64,000 bases of DNA from Methylomicrobium lacus LW14 (GTDB taxonomy: Bacteria; Pseudomonadota; Gammaproteobacteria; Methylococcales; Methylomonadaceae): assembly GCF_000527095.1 (NCBI RefSeq), contig NZ_AZUN01000001.1:1240001-1304000 (forward strand). The letters run 5' to 3'. Shown here piece after piece: positions 44,447-53,025 of the stretch (positions within the stretch are counted from its first letter, which is position 1; every line of letters starts with the position of its first letter). The notes under the pieces were generated by a model, which made no database searches, was not told the DNA's origin, and saw nothing but the letters and a program-made list of their open reading frames with translations. A program made the translations under genes and the position numbers.

Positions 44447-44610
44447 AGGATTCCGTCAAAAATAACTTTCCTAAATGCTGTCACCCGTTCATGCTTCGAC
44501 GAACTCAGCACGAACGGGTGACAGCATGAGCCGGGAATTTTCCGTCCATCCTTCGACAAGCTCAGCACGAACGGAAAATTTTATCGGGAAGTTATTTGTG
44601 ACCATGTCCT
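44447..44610. mobile_element. MITE with ISAzo13-like ends (164 bp)
   Basis: Left end AGGATTCCGTCAAAAATAAC closely matches the left end of the resident IS (38130 on); right end GTTATTTGTGACCATGTCCT matches the IS right end less well. The interior has no gene but two palindromic repeats: 44477-44527 with arms around GTCACCCGTTC, and 44538-44582 with AATTTTCCGT/ACGGAAAATT arms. Confidence 0.7.
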
Positions 44611-44716
44611 AAATGCACAAGGGAACTATACTCAGACGGCATCCAACATAACATCATGCCTTGCCATCCTCCCGTCAACTAACGAATTGACTCCAGGCGA
44701 AAAACTCGATAGCAGG

Positions 44717-44819
44717 CGCAGATGAGTACCGCTTACGTAACGACAATTCCCGCCCTCCCCCGCTACCGCAACGCCTCGCGCATCCCATTAAGCTTCCGGC
44801 TGCCGCCGCAATTCACTTA
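44717..44819 (-). pseudogene. Relic of the 3' end of a winged-helix/ATPase regulator
   Basis: The minus strand reads Asn-Cys-Gly-Gly-Ser-Arg-Lys-Leu-Asn-Gly-Met-Arg-Glu-Ala-Leu-Arg then stop, matching Asn-Cys-Ala-Gly-Thr-Arg-Arg-Leu-Glu-Glu-Met-Arg-Glu-Glu-Leu-Arg at the end of the regulator at 28074. DNA similarity continues past the stop (TAACGACAATTCC against TAATGACAATTCC). Confidence 0.6.
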
Positions 44820-45284
44820 ACGCCAAGACTGGATCGGCACGGCGGAAATACTGTTTTTCGGCGAGCCTTTTAAGACTCGGTCGCTATAGACCATGTAAAC
44901 CAAAGTGTTGTGATTTTTATCATAGAACCTGACCACCTGCATCGACTTGAAAACCAGTGAGGTGCGTTTTTTAAAGACATCCTCGCCATCGCGGTCGCCT
45001 GTTTTAATTTTCGGATCAAGATTCACCGGTCCGGTTTGATGGCAGGACAAGGAAGCATCGGAAGTATCTTCCGCGACGCCGACGGCCCCGGAAACTCCCC
45101 CGGTTTTTGCGCGACTGATATAACAGGTCACCCCATTCACCTCCGGATCGTCAAATGCTTCAATGACGATTTTATTATCGGGGCCAATGAGTTTAAATTC
45201 GGTATCGACGGAGCCGATCACATCGGCCAAGGCGGAAGTACCGCCAGTCAGCAACAACAAGACAATAAAAATTTTATTTTTCAT
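44817..45284 (-). CDS. creA: CreA-family exported protein
   Basis: 155 residues from the ATG at 45284. A signal peptide ends near Ser-Ala-Leu-Ala-Asp, followed by the CreA core: Ile-Gly-Ser-Val-Asp-Thr-Glu-Phe, Ile-Glu-Ala-Phe-Asp-Asp-Pro-Glu-Val, Gly-Val-Thr-Cys-Tyr-Ile-Ser. Periplasmic, of unknown role, conserved in proteobacteria. The frame is intact. Its stop abuts the regulator relic. Confidence 0.88.
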   Translation of the reverse strand: MKNKIFIVLLLLTGGTSALADVIGSVDTEFKLIGPDNKIVIEAFDDPEVNGVTCYISRAKTGGVSGAVGVAEDTSDASLSCHQTGPVNLDPKIKTGDRDGEDVFKKRTSLVFKSMQVVRFYDKNHNTLVYMVYSDRVLKGSPKNSISAVPIQSWR

Positions 45285-45360
45285 AGAGTTACATCCTAAT
45301 AATAAGAGAGAAACATGCCGAGACATTAGGGTATGTCCGTCTAAGGGTGCTGTGATTAAG

Positions 45361-45447
45361 TCCTTCGACAGGCTCAGGACGAACGGTAAGCTGTTGATTC
45401 CGTTCGTCCTGAGCTTGTCGAACCATGAACAGCATCAACTTGTTCAG
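45361..45447. repeat. Two palindromic-repeat cores, facing
   Basis: Core at 45361-45386 (TCCTTCGACAGGCTCAGGAC) faces core at 45400-45430 (CCGTTCGTCCTGAGCTTGTC). The second has imperfect arms of the GTTGAT type, like the copy at 7665. Confidence 0.8.
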
Positions 45448-45521
45448 AGTTCCCCTAATTTAAAATTTCGGTGTTGCTTGGTGCGAACCCCTTGTGAACA
45501 CTATTTTAAATTTTTGAAAAC

Positions 45522-45746
45522 TCAGGCCCGCAGCGCTTTTTCCAGCTTTTTACATTGCCCGGCATCCAGCCATCTCTCGCACCAGACATTCAACGCGGTC
45601 GCGCTGCCTTTCATTAAATCGAATTCCCGTTTGGCTTCGCCCGGTTGCTCAGTAGGCCACCAACTATGGGCAGCGAGCTGTTGGGCAATATAATCGCAGG
45701 CTTGGGATAATTCGGCTTCTGTGATGTTTACTTTTTTCGAGGTCAT
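45522..45746 (-). CDS. Small uncharacterised protein
   Basis: 74 residues from the ATG at 45746: Ile-Thr-Glu-Ala-Glu-Leu-Ser-Gln-Ala-Cys-Asp-Tyr-Ile-Ala-Gln-Gln, then Trp-Trp-Pro-Thr, and a helical Trp-Cys-Glu-Arg-Trp-Leu-Asp-Ala end. It has the amphipathic composition of a real small cytoplasmic protein, but I recognise no family. It lies between the repeats and element B. Confidence 0.55.
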   Translation of the reverse strand: MTSKKVNITEAELSQACDYIAQQLAAHSWWPTEQPGEAKREFDLMKGSATALNVWCERWLDAGQCKKLEKALRA

Positions 45747-45910
45747 AGATCCGCCAACCCAATCATATAGGTGAAGGGTAAATTTACACGATACCCCGAT
45801 CATATTTTTCGTCAACAGTTCTTTTTAGGGTGATGGAACTGACGAAGGAAACGCATCGTACATTTCTTCACACCGCCGAGAGCCGAGGCAATTGAGAAAC
45901 TTTCGGCTAA

Positions 45911-46026
45911 TGCTAACAAAACCATCACACTTTGCTCACAATTTAAAACAACAGAGTCAGTAAACTAAGGCTAAATCAAGCTAACACCGTTCGGGATGTT
46001 GGGGATTGGGTTTACGGAACTCTGCG
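45911..46026 (+). promoter_or_regulatory. Conserved upstream element, copy B
   Basis: GCTAACAAAACCATCACACT...TTTGCTCACAA...CAGTAAACTAAG...CAAGCTAACACCGTTCG parallels copy A at 29137-29222 over about 85 bp. It directly precedes the peptidase-like gene at 46027. Confidence 0.6.
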
Positions 46027-46329
46027 ATGCCGACAAAAACCACAACTTTTGGTAAAAATAAGCTGGTACTGGATGCGCGGCCGGATCGTCTGGATTTGCG
46101 CGATCTCGTTTACCAAGCGCCCTTAGGCAATCTTCCGCCGGTGTATCCCAGCGAACAAGCGATCGGCGAATTATTGCCCGCATACCTGAAGAACGAGATG
46201 ATTCTTGACCAAAATGCAGAAGGCGCTTGCACCGGCTTTGGTTTAGCCGTCCTCACCTACGAGGGTTGGGGTAAATATGGCAGTGATGCCAGGGCCGTAT
46301 CGATGAGGGGCGCCAGTGCTGCATACTGA
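46027..46329 (+). pseudogene. N-terminal fragment of a papain-like (C1) peptidase
   Basis: 100 codons: a propeptide-like start, then Ile-Leu-Asp-Gln-Asn-Ala-Glu-Gly-Ala-Cys-Thr-Gly-Phe-Gly-Leu-Ala, the C1-type region with the nucleophile Cys. About 30 codons later the frame ends, long before the His and Asn of the active site could occur. The next frame (46316) continues with a different domain, so most of the peptidase domain seems deleted. Confidence 0.6.
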
Positions 46330-47566
46330 AACCCAAAAACCCACCCGCGCAGGCCTCCTTTGTCGCGGCAATCTTCCCGCCGCTATTTCCATTCTAAGGC
46401 TTGGCCGTGCCTCCAATTCACTGGCCAAACGCACCGATGTCTGGAAGACGGACAAAGCCTACCAGCACACCTTGGTCACGGGCAATAACGTCCTGATTAT
46501 CAACCGGCTGCCGCAATTGGAAGATGCCGTCGATGCGGTCAAATATTTAGGCTACGAGCAGCCGCTGAAATGGTTCAAAAAGCAGGCGGGTGACGGCAAA
46601 TGGCGGATGGCGATCTATGCCCATGGGAGGCTAAACTCGGAAGCAGACTCCATCCAGCGCATTAGAGTGCTAGGCCCTAATTTCCAAAATAATGGAATTT
46701 ATCCTCTATTCGTTACCTGGAAAAGCGGCTGGAGCGAGATTCTGGCGAACATGCTCGAAGACGCATTAAAAGGCATATTCGGAGCGGCAGGTCTTCCGCA
46801 GCAAGGCCTTGGCGATGCCTTCATCGAAGCCAGCGACCGCGCGTTGGAATCGGCTTGCCGGTATATCGCCGCGCGCGGTTTGTGGTCGGAGATGAAGGAG
46901 AATGTGGAGCGTTCGGCAGACACGGGAGGCGGGTTAAGCGCGCTAGGAAAACAAATCAATGATCTGGCCGATGACTCCGGCGGCAAGCTGGAAGTGCACA
47001 TGATCGGCCACTCGGCCGGCTCTTTCGTGACCGGACGGCTTCTCAGCGAGCTCGCGAATCGGCAACTCAATACGGCAAGCTGCACCCTGTTCGCCCCGGC
47101 CTGCGACTTGGCTTTTGCTCTCCGCCATTACCGGACCGCCTTGGATAATGGCAATCTGGCCAGCGCCCAATTCAAAATTCACACGCTTTCTGACAGCCTG
47201 GAATTGGACGACACCGTAGGCCCTTACCGCAAGTCCCTCCTCTACCTGGTCAGCCGCGCCCTGGAACGCGTCCACAAGACCCCGCTTCTGGGCATGGAGA
47301 AAGCCTTCGCGTCCAATGAGCCGATCGAGGAATTATGGAATAAGGATGCCTCTATCCAGCAGGATGTCAGGGAATGGCGGAAATTTTATGCAACAACGCC
47401 GCAAGGGGCATTGGCTGTCCTGAAAGACAAACAGGTTTATACAGGGACGCAACGCATTAACAGCAGTCATGGGAGTTTTGACAATAGCCAAGAGCATATT
47501 CGGGATGCGATTGAGCGTATTTTGGCGGGTGGTTTGATAGCGCCTTTGACGCCTTTGGATTATTGA
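46316..47566 (+). CDS. Alpha/beta-hydrolase domain protein, probably the C-terminal half of a broken fusion
   Basis: 416 codons from the first ATG, but convincing sequence begins only near 46440 (Lys-Thr-Asp-Lys-Ala-Tyr-Gln-His). A lipase-like fold follows: Ala-Ile-Tyr-Ala-His-Gly (about 107) as oxyanion strand, Val-His-Met-Ile-Gly-His-Ser-Ala-Gly-Ser with the nucleophile Ser (about 228), Leu-Phe-Ala-Pro-Ala-Cys-Asp and a possible catalytic His near Ser-Ser-His-Gly-Ser-Phe (about 383). It overlaps the peptidase fragment in another frame. Most likely one protein originally, peptidase then hydrolase, now split by an internal deletion. Confidence 0.6.
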   Translation: MLHTETQKPTRAGLLCRGNLPAAISILRLGRASNSLAKRTDVWKTDKAYQHTLVTGNNVLIINRLPQLEDAVDAVKYLGYEQPLKWFKKQAGDGKWRMAIYAHGRLNSEADSIQRIRVLGPNFQNNGIYPLFVTWKSGWSEILANMLEDALKGIFGAAGLPQQGLGDAFIEASDRALESACRYIAARGLWSEMKENVERSADTGGGLSALGKQINDLADDSGGKLEVHMIGHSAGSFVTGRLLSELANRQLNTASCTLFAPACDLAFALRHYRTALDNGNLASAQFKIHTLSDSLELDDTVGPYRKSLLYLVSRALERVHKTPLLGMEKAFASNEPIEELWNKDASIQQDVREWRKFYATTPQGALAVLKDKQVYTGTQRINSSHGSFDNSQEHIRDAIERILAGGLIAPLTPLDY

Positions 47567-47707
47567 TTTTTATATTTCTCGATAGCGGAATTTTATAGGA
47601 GCGAGCTAACCACAAACACATTGCCATATTTAAATATAGAAAATGTCTGGCATAAGAAGCATACTAAACAGACCAAATAAAATTATAATGAACTTTTAGG
47701 TAAAAAT

Positions 47708-48334
47708 ATGAATAATAAATTTCGCGTGTTATCTGCTCTAGTTTTCACTACCATTTTATTTTTAAACCTCCAGGGCTGCGCTTATGTCTCCGCCAAAAAA
47801 ATTCCCGTCGGTTCCACAGAATATGAGGGATTTCCTTACTATATGAAAAAACCATTGTTAGTTGTTTCTAATGATACAGTAAACATCATATGCGTCAAAG
47901 ACCCTGCAAATCTTTGGGGCATTAAAATTGGCGCAGTTCTAGCCAAAAATAAGACTAAATTGGAGTTTGGTGGCGATGGCTGTGACAATACAATTAAAAT
48001 CGATACTGACCTCGAAGATGATGCAATTGCCATGAAACTTTTTGATACAGCCGGTACCGCTCTTGGAGAAGCAATGAAAGCAGGGCTTTTAGGAGCTCAA
48101 GTGAAAAATGCCGGACAGACTGGAAAGTTTCAAATATTTGACATAGTTTTTATCGGAACAACTGGGGAATTGAAACTAGTTCCGTTGATTACCAATGAGG
48201 TATTTAATAACCAAATGCTTGAAGTACCTAAAATTAAAACTGCAATTAATAATGATGGTGCAACTATAGATGATAACCCAACGGACAACAACAAAAACCC
48301 AAACCCTATTCCACCAAGTGGAAAAGCAAAATAA
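47708..48334 (+). CDS. Putative lipoprotein, unknown function
   Basis: 208 residues. A signal ends Leu-Gln-Gly-Cys-Ala, a lipobox, so the protein is probably membrane-anchored by lipid at about Cys23. The mature part has alternating hydrophobic and Lys/Asp residues and a low-complexity Asn/Pro/Lys tail (about 190-208). No family recognised. It lies between the hydrolase gene and a protease gene, all in one direction, with more AT-rich DNA than the surroundings. Confidence 0.6.
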   Translation: MNNKFRVLSALVFTTILFLNLQGCAYVSAKKIPVGSTEYEGFPYYMKKPLLVVSNDTVNIICVKDPANLWGIKIGAVLAKNKTKLEFGGDGCDNTIKIDTDLEDDAIAMKLFDTAGTALGEAMKAGLLGAQVKNAGQTGKFQIFDIVFIGTTGELKLVPLITNEVFNNQMLEVPKIKTAINNDGATIDDNPTDNNKNPNPIPPSGKAK

Positions 48335-48413
48335 TGTTCTATATTATCTCCGTTGATTTAAAAAACCAACAAACTGTTGCCAAGGAACGGCAACGTCTCA
48401 TTATTTAACGCTT

Positions 48414-49373
48414 ATGGCAAAAAAACAATCTAAGCTATCTTTAGCTACTCTAATGAGGACTGCCCGAGCCCATGCCCCTCTATTTTTAAGCAAAGAAAAT
48501 GCACGATTTGTGACGCTAGGTTGGAAAGAAAAAGAAGGTCAAGTGACAGATCAATTATCCATTAAAGTTTATGTTGGCGAAAAACTATTATCTTCCGATC
48601 TCGACGATTACAATCTGCTCCCTAATGAGGTCAAAGCTATCGCAGTGGGCGGCAAACCGCTCCAAGGGACTATACCTATCGATGTCGTTTCTATAGGAAA
48701 AGTAAAGTTTACCTTGCTCGGAGTTAGAGGCGGCGAAAATTTCTATATTGATTCCGTCGGCATAAATGGGACGTGTGCAATTTTAGACAACAATGGCTTT
48801 ATCTATACTAATGCCCATGTCGCTGCTGATCATAATAGGGACCATGTGAATGACCCCATAAATCCATCAGTGAACGCTATCTATGATTACACCATTTACC
48901 CAGGAAGAATTAATAAAATATCAAAGCTCCAACCTACTGGAAATTGGATGGATGCGGCTGTCATCGATATATCTGGTTTTAATCCTAATGATGCATGGAT
49001 AATTTCTTCTGTGGGCTCCATCAGTGGCCCCGTTGTTAGTTTAAGCGACGGTGGTATTTTTGAGTATTTCAGCGGTTCCGAGCATGTAATGTTGTCGATG
49101 CCAGAACAGACCCCACACCCTATTGATTTTCAGTTAGACAATAGCCGTAATCGTTACGGTTTTGATGGTTTTTATTATTTGCAAATAGAAGCTAACTCAC
49201 CCGATTGGCCACACCCAGGACATTCGGGTTCGATGTTGCTCAAGAATGTCGGTGGGAAATGGCATCCCGCTGGACTTGTTTTCGGACTTGCTGAATCTGT
49301 AAGCCGAGCTTTTGTATGCGTATATTCATGGAATGATGTAATAGCGTGGATAAGCCGGGCAGATCGGGCATAA
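48414..49373 (+). CDS. Trypsin-like serine protease
   Basis: 319 residues without a clear signal peptide. The triad can be read: His in Tyr-Thr-Asn-Ala-His-Val-Ala (about 142), Asp in Trp-Met-Asp-Ala-Ala-Val-Ile (about 185) and Ser in Pro-Gly-His-Ser-Gly-Ser-Met-Leu (about 274). About 120 residues precede the protease core. The core pattern fits the chymotrypsin fold used by several intracellular bacterial proteases. It is 80 bp after the lipoprotein gene and AT-rich like it. Substrate unknown. Confidence 0.75.
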   Translation: MAKKQSKLSLATLMRTARAHAPLFLSKENARFVTLGWKEKEGQVTDQLSIKVYVGEKLLSSDLDDYNLLPNEVKAIAVGGKPLQGTIPIDVVSIGKVKFTLLGVRGGENFYIDSVGINGTCAILDNNGFIYTNAHVAADHNRDHVNDPINPSVNAIYDYTIYPGRINKISKLQPTGNWMDAAVIDISGFNPNDAWIISSVGSISGPVVSLSDGGIFEYFSGSEHVMLSMPEQTPHPIDFQLDNSRNRYGFDGFYYLQIEANSPDWPHPGHSGSMLLKNVGGKWHPAGLVFGLAESVSRAFVCVYSWNDVIAWISRADRA

Positions 49374-49399
49374 TGTTTACGTCCGTACGACGGATCAAT

Positions 49400-49480
49400 T
49401 GATCGGGTGGAGGTAACGGGATTGCGCCCGTTACCCCTCCCAAACCACCGGACATGCGGTTTTCCGCATCCGGCGGTTGA
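49400..49480 (-). other. Group II intron 3' end (domains V and VI), remnant
   Basis: On the minus strand, 49443-49478 folds as a 10-bp lower stem (AACCGCCGGA/TCCGGTGGTT), a 2-nt bulge on the 3' side, a 5-bp upper stem and an AAAA loop, the shape of catalytic domain V, with a CGC triad. Next, 49412-49435 folds as GGTAACGGG/CCCGTTACC, like domain VI, and ends ACCCGAT, a usual intron 3' end. No reverse transcriptase is left nearby. Confidence 0.6.
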
Positions 49481-49623
49481 ACCTGACGACTCAAGTTGTC
49501 GCAAAATCTGATGGCACCCATAGCCCCCAACGTTGCAAGCGCGCGTTGTTCAGCGAGTAGATGTAATAAAGCGGCCCGCAGCCATCCTGCACCGGAACGG
49601 GTGGACAGTTTGAATAAAAAGTG

Positions 49624-49694
49624 TCAGCCTCCGAAAGTTGATTAAACAAACACGGGGCATCCGCAAAGGAAGCCCCAAAATAACCGGAGGCTGA
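49624..49694 (+). ncRNA. Structured segment before IS110 transposase (candidate bridge RNA part)
   Basis: TCAGCCTCCG (49624-49633) pairs with CGGAGGCTGA (49685-49694), enclosing GGGGC/GCCCC with TCC/GGA extension (49654-49676). The outer stem hides the GGAGG ribosome site. IS110 elements encode structured bridge RNAs in a non-coding end; this assignment is inference. Confidence 0.4.
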
Positions 49695-49695
49695 G

Positions 49696-50706
49696 ATGAA
49701 CTACTGTGGCATTGATTTAGCAAGCAAAGCAAGCGCTATTTGCCTGATGGATGGAACTGGCGCCATTGTGCGGGAAGAAGAGATACCGACCGATGCGGAT
49801 GGTTTCCGTATCTGCCTTGGCGGTGAGGAGGCGATGAAGTGCGTCGTGGAGGCGTCGCCCTTGGCGGAATGGGTGGTGCAGGTGTTGGAAAGGTTAGGTC
49901 ACGAAGCGGTGATCATTGATGCGAGGCGCGCCAAGGCGGTAGTCTGTACCAAGAAGAAGACCGATCGCGTGAACGCTCGCGACCTCGCGAATATGGCACG
50001 CACGGGTTGGTATACGGCGGTGCACCGTAAATCCGGAGCGGCACGGGAGTTGCGTACTTGGCTGGCGGCGCGGGCGGGGCTAGTCGAGACGGCGAATGCA
50101 CTCAATGCCCGCATCCGAGGCTTGTTGCGGGCGCATGGGATCAAGTTAGGGAAGGTGGCGGAGCGGGAGTTCGAGATGAAAGTCCAGGCCGTGGTCGAGG
50201 CGCGCGAACCTGCCTTGGCGGGCGCTTTAACGCCATTATTGAATCTGTGGCGACAGTCGATCGATGCGGCGGAAGTGTTACGCAAAGAGATCAAGGTGCG
50301 GATCCGGCAAGACAGCGTTTGCCGGCGATTGATGAGCGTGCCAGGCGTCGGGCCATTGACGGCGGCGGCTTACCTGGCCACCATCGACGATCCTGAACGT
50401 TTTCAACGCAGCGACCAAGTCGGCGCGTATCTCGGCTTAGTCCCGAGCGTCTATCAATCCGGCGACATCGATTACCGAGGGCGGATTACCAAGGAAGGCG
50501 ACGGTTTACTTCGCTGGCTGCTGGTGGAGGCGGCGCATAGTCTCTTGAGCCATACGCGGCGAGATTGCGCCTTGAAACGTTGGGGTGAGCGGTTACAGGC
50601 ACAAAAAGGCATCGGCAAGGCGCGGGTGGCGGTGGCGCGGAAATTGGCGGTCATCCTGCACCGCTTATGGATCACCGGAGAGACATTCGACTGGCAACGG
50701 GTTTAG
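49696..50706 (+). CDS. IS110-family transposase (copy 1)
   Basis: 336 residues. The N-terminal RuvC-like DEDD domain opens Cys-Gly-Ile-Asp-Leu-Ala-Ser-Lys, with Cys-Val-Val-Glu-Ala-Ser and Arg-Val-Asn-Ala-Arg-Asp. The C-terminal Tnp20 domain has Pro-Gly-Val-Gly-Pro-Leu-Thr-Ala, Tyr-Leu-Gly-Leu-Val-Pro-Ser, and the serine motif Tyr-Gln-Ser-Gly-Asp. The frame is intact, so the enzyme could be active. IS110 elements have no classical inverted ends, so I cannot set the element limits. Confidence 0.93.
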   Translation: MNYCGIDLASKASAICLMDGTGAIVREEEIPTDADGFRICLGGEEAMKCVVEASPLAEWVVQVLERLGHEAVIIDARRAKAVVCTKKKTDRVNARDLANMARTGWYTAVHRKSGAARELRTWLAARAGLVETANALNARIRGLLRAHGIKLGKVAEREFEMKVQAVVEAREPALAGALTPLLNLWRQSIDAAEVLRKEIKVRIRQDSVCRRLMSVPGVGPLTAAAYLATIDDPERFQRSDQVGAYLGLVPSVYQSGDIDYRGRITKEGDGLLRWLLVEAAHSLLSHTRRDCALKRWGERLQAQKGIGKARVAVARKLAVILHRLWITGETFDWQRV

Positions 50707-51244
50707 TGCGAAAAACCGAAAGTGTTGTTCAAAATGACTTAGATTCAACGCCTTAACTGCATTCGAAAGGTTAGGAAAGGAGCGGCATTTTTAAAGATAA
50801 AAGGTTTCGGAAGGTTGGACCTCGTTCCGGGCTTGGATACAATCCGTCACAGTAGATTGAGGCCAACCCTCCGATTACATCGTGCGGCATTGACCGCGGA
50901 GAGAAGCCTGAAAACTTTTTGTCTTTAAACATGAACTGATCGAAATTTCCGAGGAACGAAAAACTGATAAAAATATAGGCACGGGGACTTGACAACAAGG
51001 GCCGCTTTAGAGAAGCCTGGATGGAGCTTGCGGAATCCGGAATTCGAAGGCATCAAATTCGGATGTTCAATAAACTGCATCGAGGTTTAGAATGTCGGAT
51101 TCCTATCAATCGGCATCATGACCTATCCGCTTGCCAATGATGCGACTTCAACGGGGTGTGGAATCGGTTATGGCTGTTTGCGGCTTCGATCTCCCGTATT
51201 CCGCGTTGCTTCACACGGGCTACGATTTTATTTCTTGAAACGGC
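50707..51244. other. Non-coding, no gene seen
   Basis: About 540 bp after the IS110 gene, probably including its right end. CCGAAAGT occurs just after the gene (50717-50724) and at 49632-49639 before it, which may reflect subterminal sequence of the element. No coding character otherwise. Confidence 0.35.
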
Positions 51245-51620
51245 ATGGTGCATTATCGACGCAATCGGGTCGCGGGCGGGACGTATTTCTTTACGGTGAC
51301 TTTGCGCGACCGGTCTTCGGATAAACTGGTTCGCCATGTTGGCCTGTTACGGGACGCATTTCGCTCGGTGCGGGCGGAACGGCCCCTTTACCATCGACGC
51401 GATCGTGATCCTGCCGGATCATCTGCACGCCATCTGGACATTGCCCGTTGGCGACACAGATTATTCGGGACGCTGGCGGGCGATCAAATCCTGCTTTACA
51501 CACAGGCTTCGCGCATCCGGAATTCCGTTGTCCCGCGACAGCCGTGGCGAATACAGCTTATGGCAACAAGGCGTAATTCATAAGGCGCACAATAAGCAAT
51601 TGTCGTATTGCGCCGCATGA
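51245..51620 (+). pseudogene. RAYT (REP-associated tyrosine transposase) gene, frameshifted and truncated
   Basis: Frame 1 begins Tyr-Arg-Arg-Asn-Arg-Val-Ala-Gly-Gly-Thr-Tyr-Phe-Phe-Thr-Val-Thr-Leu. Near 51385 the similarity jumps to another frame: Ile-Asp-Ala-Ile-Val-Ile-Leu-Pro-Asp-His-Leu-His-Ala-Ile-Trp, containing the His-Leu-His (HUH-like) motif. It ends before the catalytic Tyr helix. Dead relative of the gene at 56366. Confidence 0.8.
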
Positions 51621-51682
51621 GGCCGCTCGATCATCCGGCGCATTACGATTCTCGAATGCACCGGATGAGTACTGCTTGCGCT

Positions 51683-53025
51683 TTACAGAATGCCCTGCGC
51701 CTGCATGGCGTCGGCTACTTTCACAAAGCCGGCCACATTGGCGCCGTCGACATAGCTGAAGCTACCGTCTTCGCGCTCGCCGTATTGCACACAGGCATGG
51801 TGAATGCCGCGCATGATTTCTTGCAGGCGTTGATCGACTTCTTCGCGAGTCCATGAAATACGCATCGCGTTTTGGCTCATTTCCAGACCGGAAGTGGCCA
51901 CGCCGCCGGCGTTGCTTGCCTTGCCCGGCGCATAGAGCACGTTGTGGGCCTCGAACAATTTAACCGCTTCGATGGTGGTCGGCATATTGGCGCCTTCCGC
52001 CACGCATTTCACGCCCTGCTTGATCAGCATGGCCGCGTCCACCGCGTCCAGTTCGTTTTGCGTCGCGCAAGGCAGCGCCACGTCCACGGGCACATTCCAG
52101 GGCTTGACGCCGGCGTGGAACTCGCTGCCCGTGCGTTCGGCGTAATCGCTGACGCGGCCATAGAGATGGTTTTTCACTTCCATCAGCTCGGCCAGTTTTT
52201 CAGCGGTAAAACCATCGTTGTCCACGATAGTACCGCTGGAATCGGATACGGTGACGACCTTGGCGCCCAGTTCCATCGCCTTTTCCACCGCATACTGGGC
52301 CACATTGCCCGAGCCCGATACGCTGACGCGCAGACCCTCGAATGAGAGCCCCTTCCGCTTGAGCATTTCCTCGGCGAAATAAACGGTGCCATAACCGGTC
52401 GCTTCAGGCCGGATCAGGGAGCCGCCGAAGCTCAGGCCCTTGCCGGTAAATACGCAGTCGGCCCGATTGCTGAGTTTTTTCATCATACCGGTCAGAAACC
52501 CGACTTCGCGTCCGCCGACACCGATGTCCCCGGCGGGCACATCGGTATCGGCGCCGACGTGGCGGTACAGTTCGGTCATGAACGCCTGGCAGAAGCGCAT
52601 CACTTCGCCGGGACTCTTGCCCTTGGGATCGAAGTCGGAGCCGCCCTTGCCGCCGCCCATCGGCAACGTGGTCAGCGCGTTTTTGAAAGTCTGCTCGAAC
52701 GCGAGGAATTTCAGTAGGACAGGTTAACCGAAGGATGAAAACGCAAACCGCCTTTATACGGGCCGATCGCCATGCTGTGTTGAACCCGGTAGCCGCGGTT
52801 GACTTGTACCTTGCCGTGATCATCCACCCACGAGACGCGGAACATGATGATGCGCTCGGGTTCGACAAGCCGGTCCAGAAGACCGTTTTCGGCGTATTTG
52901 GGGTAGCGTGCAATGAAAGGCCACAGACTCTCCATTACCTCAGTCACGGCCTGCAAAAATTCGGGCTGTCCCGGGTTGAGTTGATCAACATGGGTCAAAA
53001 ACTCATTGCAACTTTTATATTTCAT
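51683..53025 (-). pseudogene. gdhA: NADP-type glutamate dehydrogenase with a one-base deletion
   Basis: The first 104 codons (53025-52711) and the last 340 or so (51683 to about 52715) together give a normal hexameric GDH of about 447 residues: Pro-Tyr-Lys-Gly-Gly-Leu-Arg-Phe-His-Pro-Ser-Val-Asn, Pro-Met-Gly-Gly-Gly-Lys-Gly-Gly, Gly-Ser-Gly-Asn-Val-Ala. At 52715-52717 one base is missing, so Leu-Ser is followed by Tyr-stop instead of Val-Leu-Lys-Phe-Leu. Either a real mutation or an assembly error; everything else is intact. It would make glutamate from ammonia and 2-oxoglutarate. Confidence 0.9.

Noticed and set aside
50771..50998. 75-codon frame on the minus strand downstream of IS110
   Set aside because: Composition is not protein-like and no family motif is visible; probably chance.
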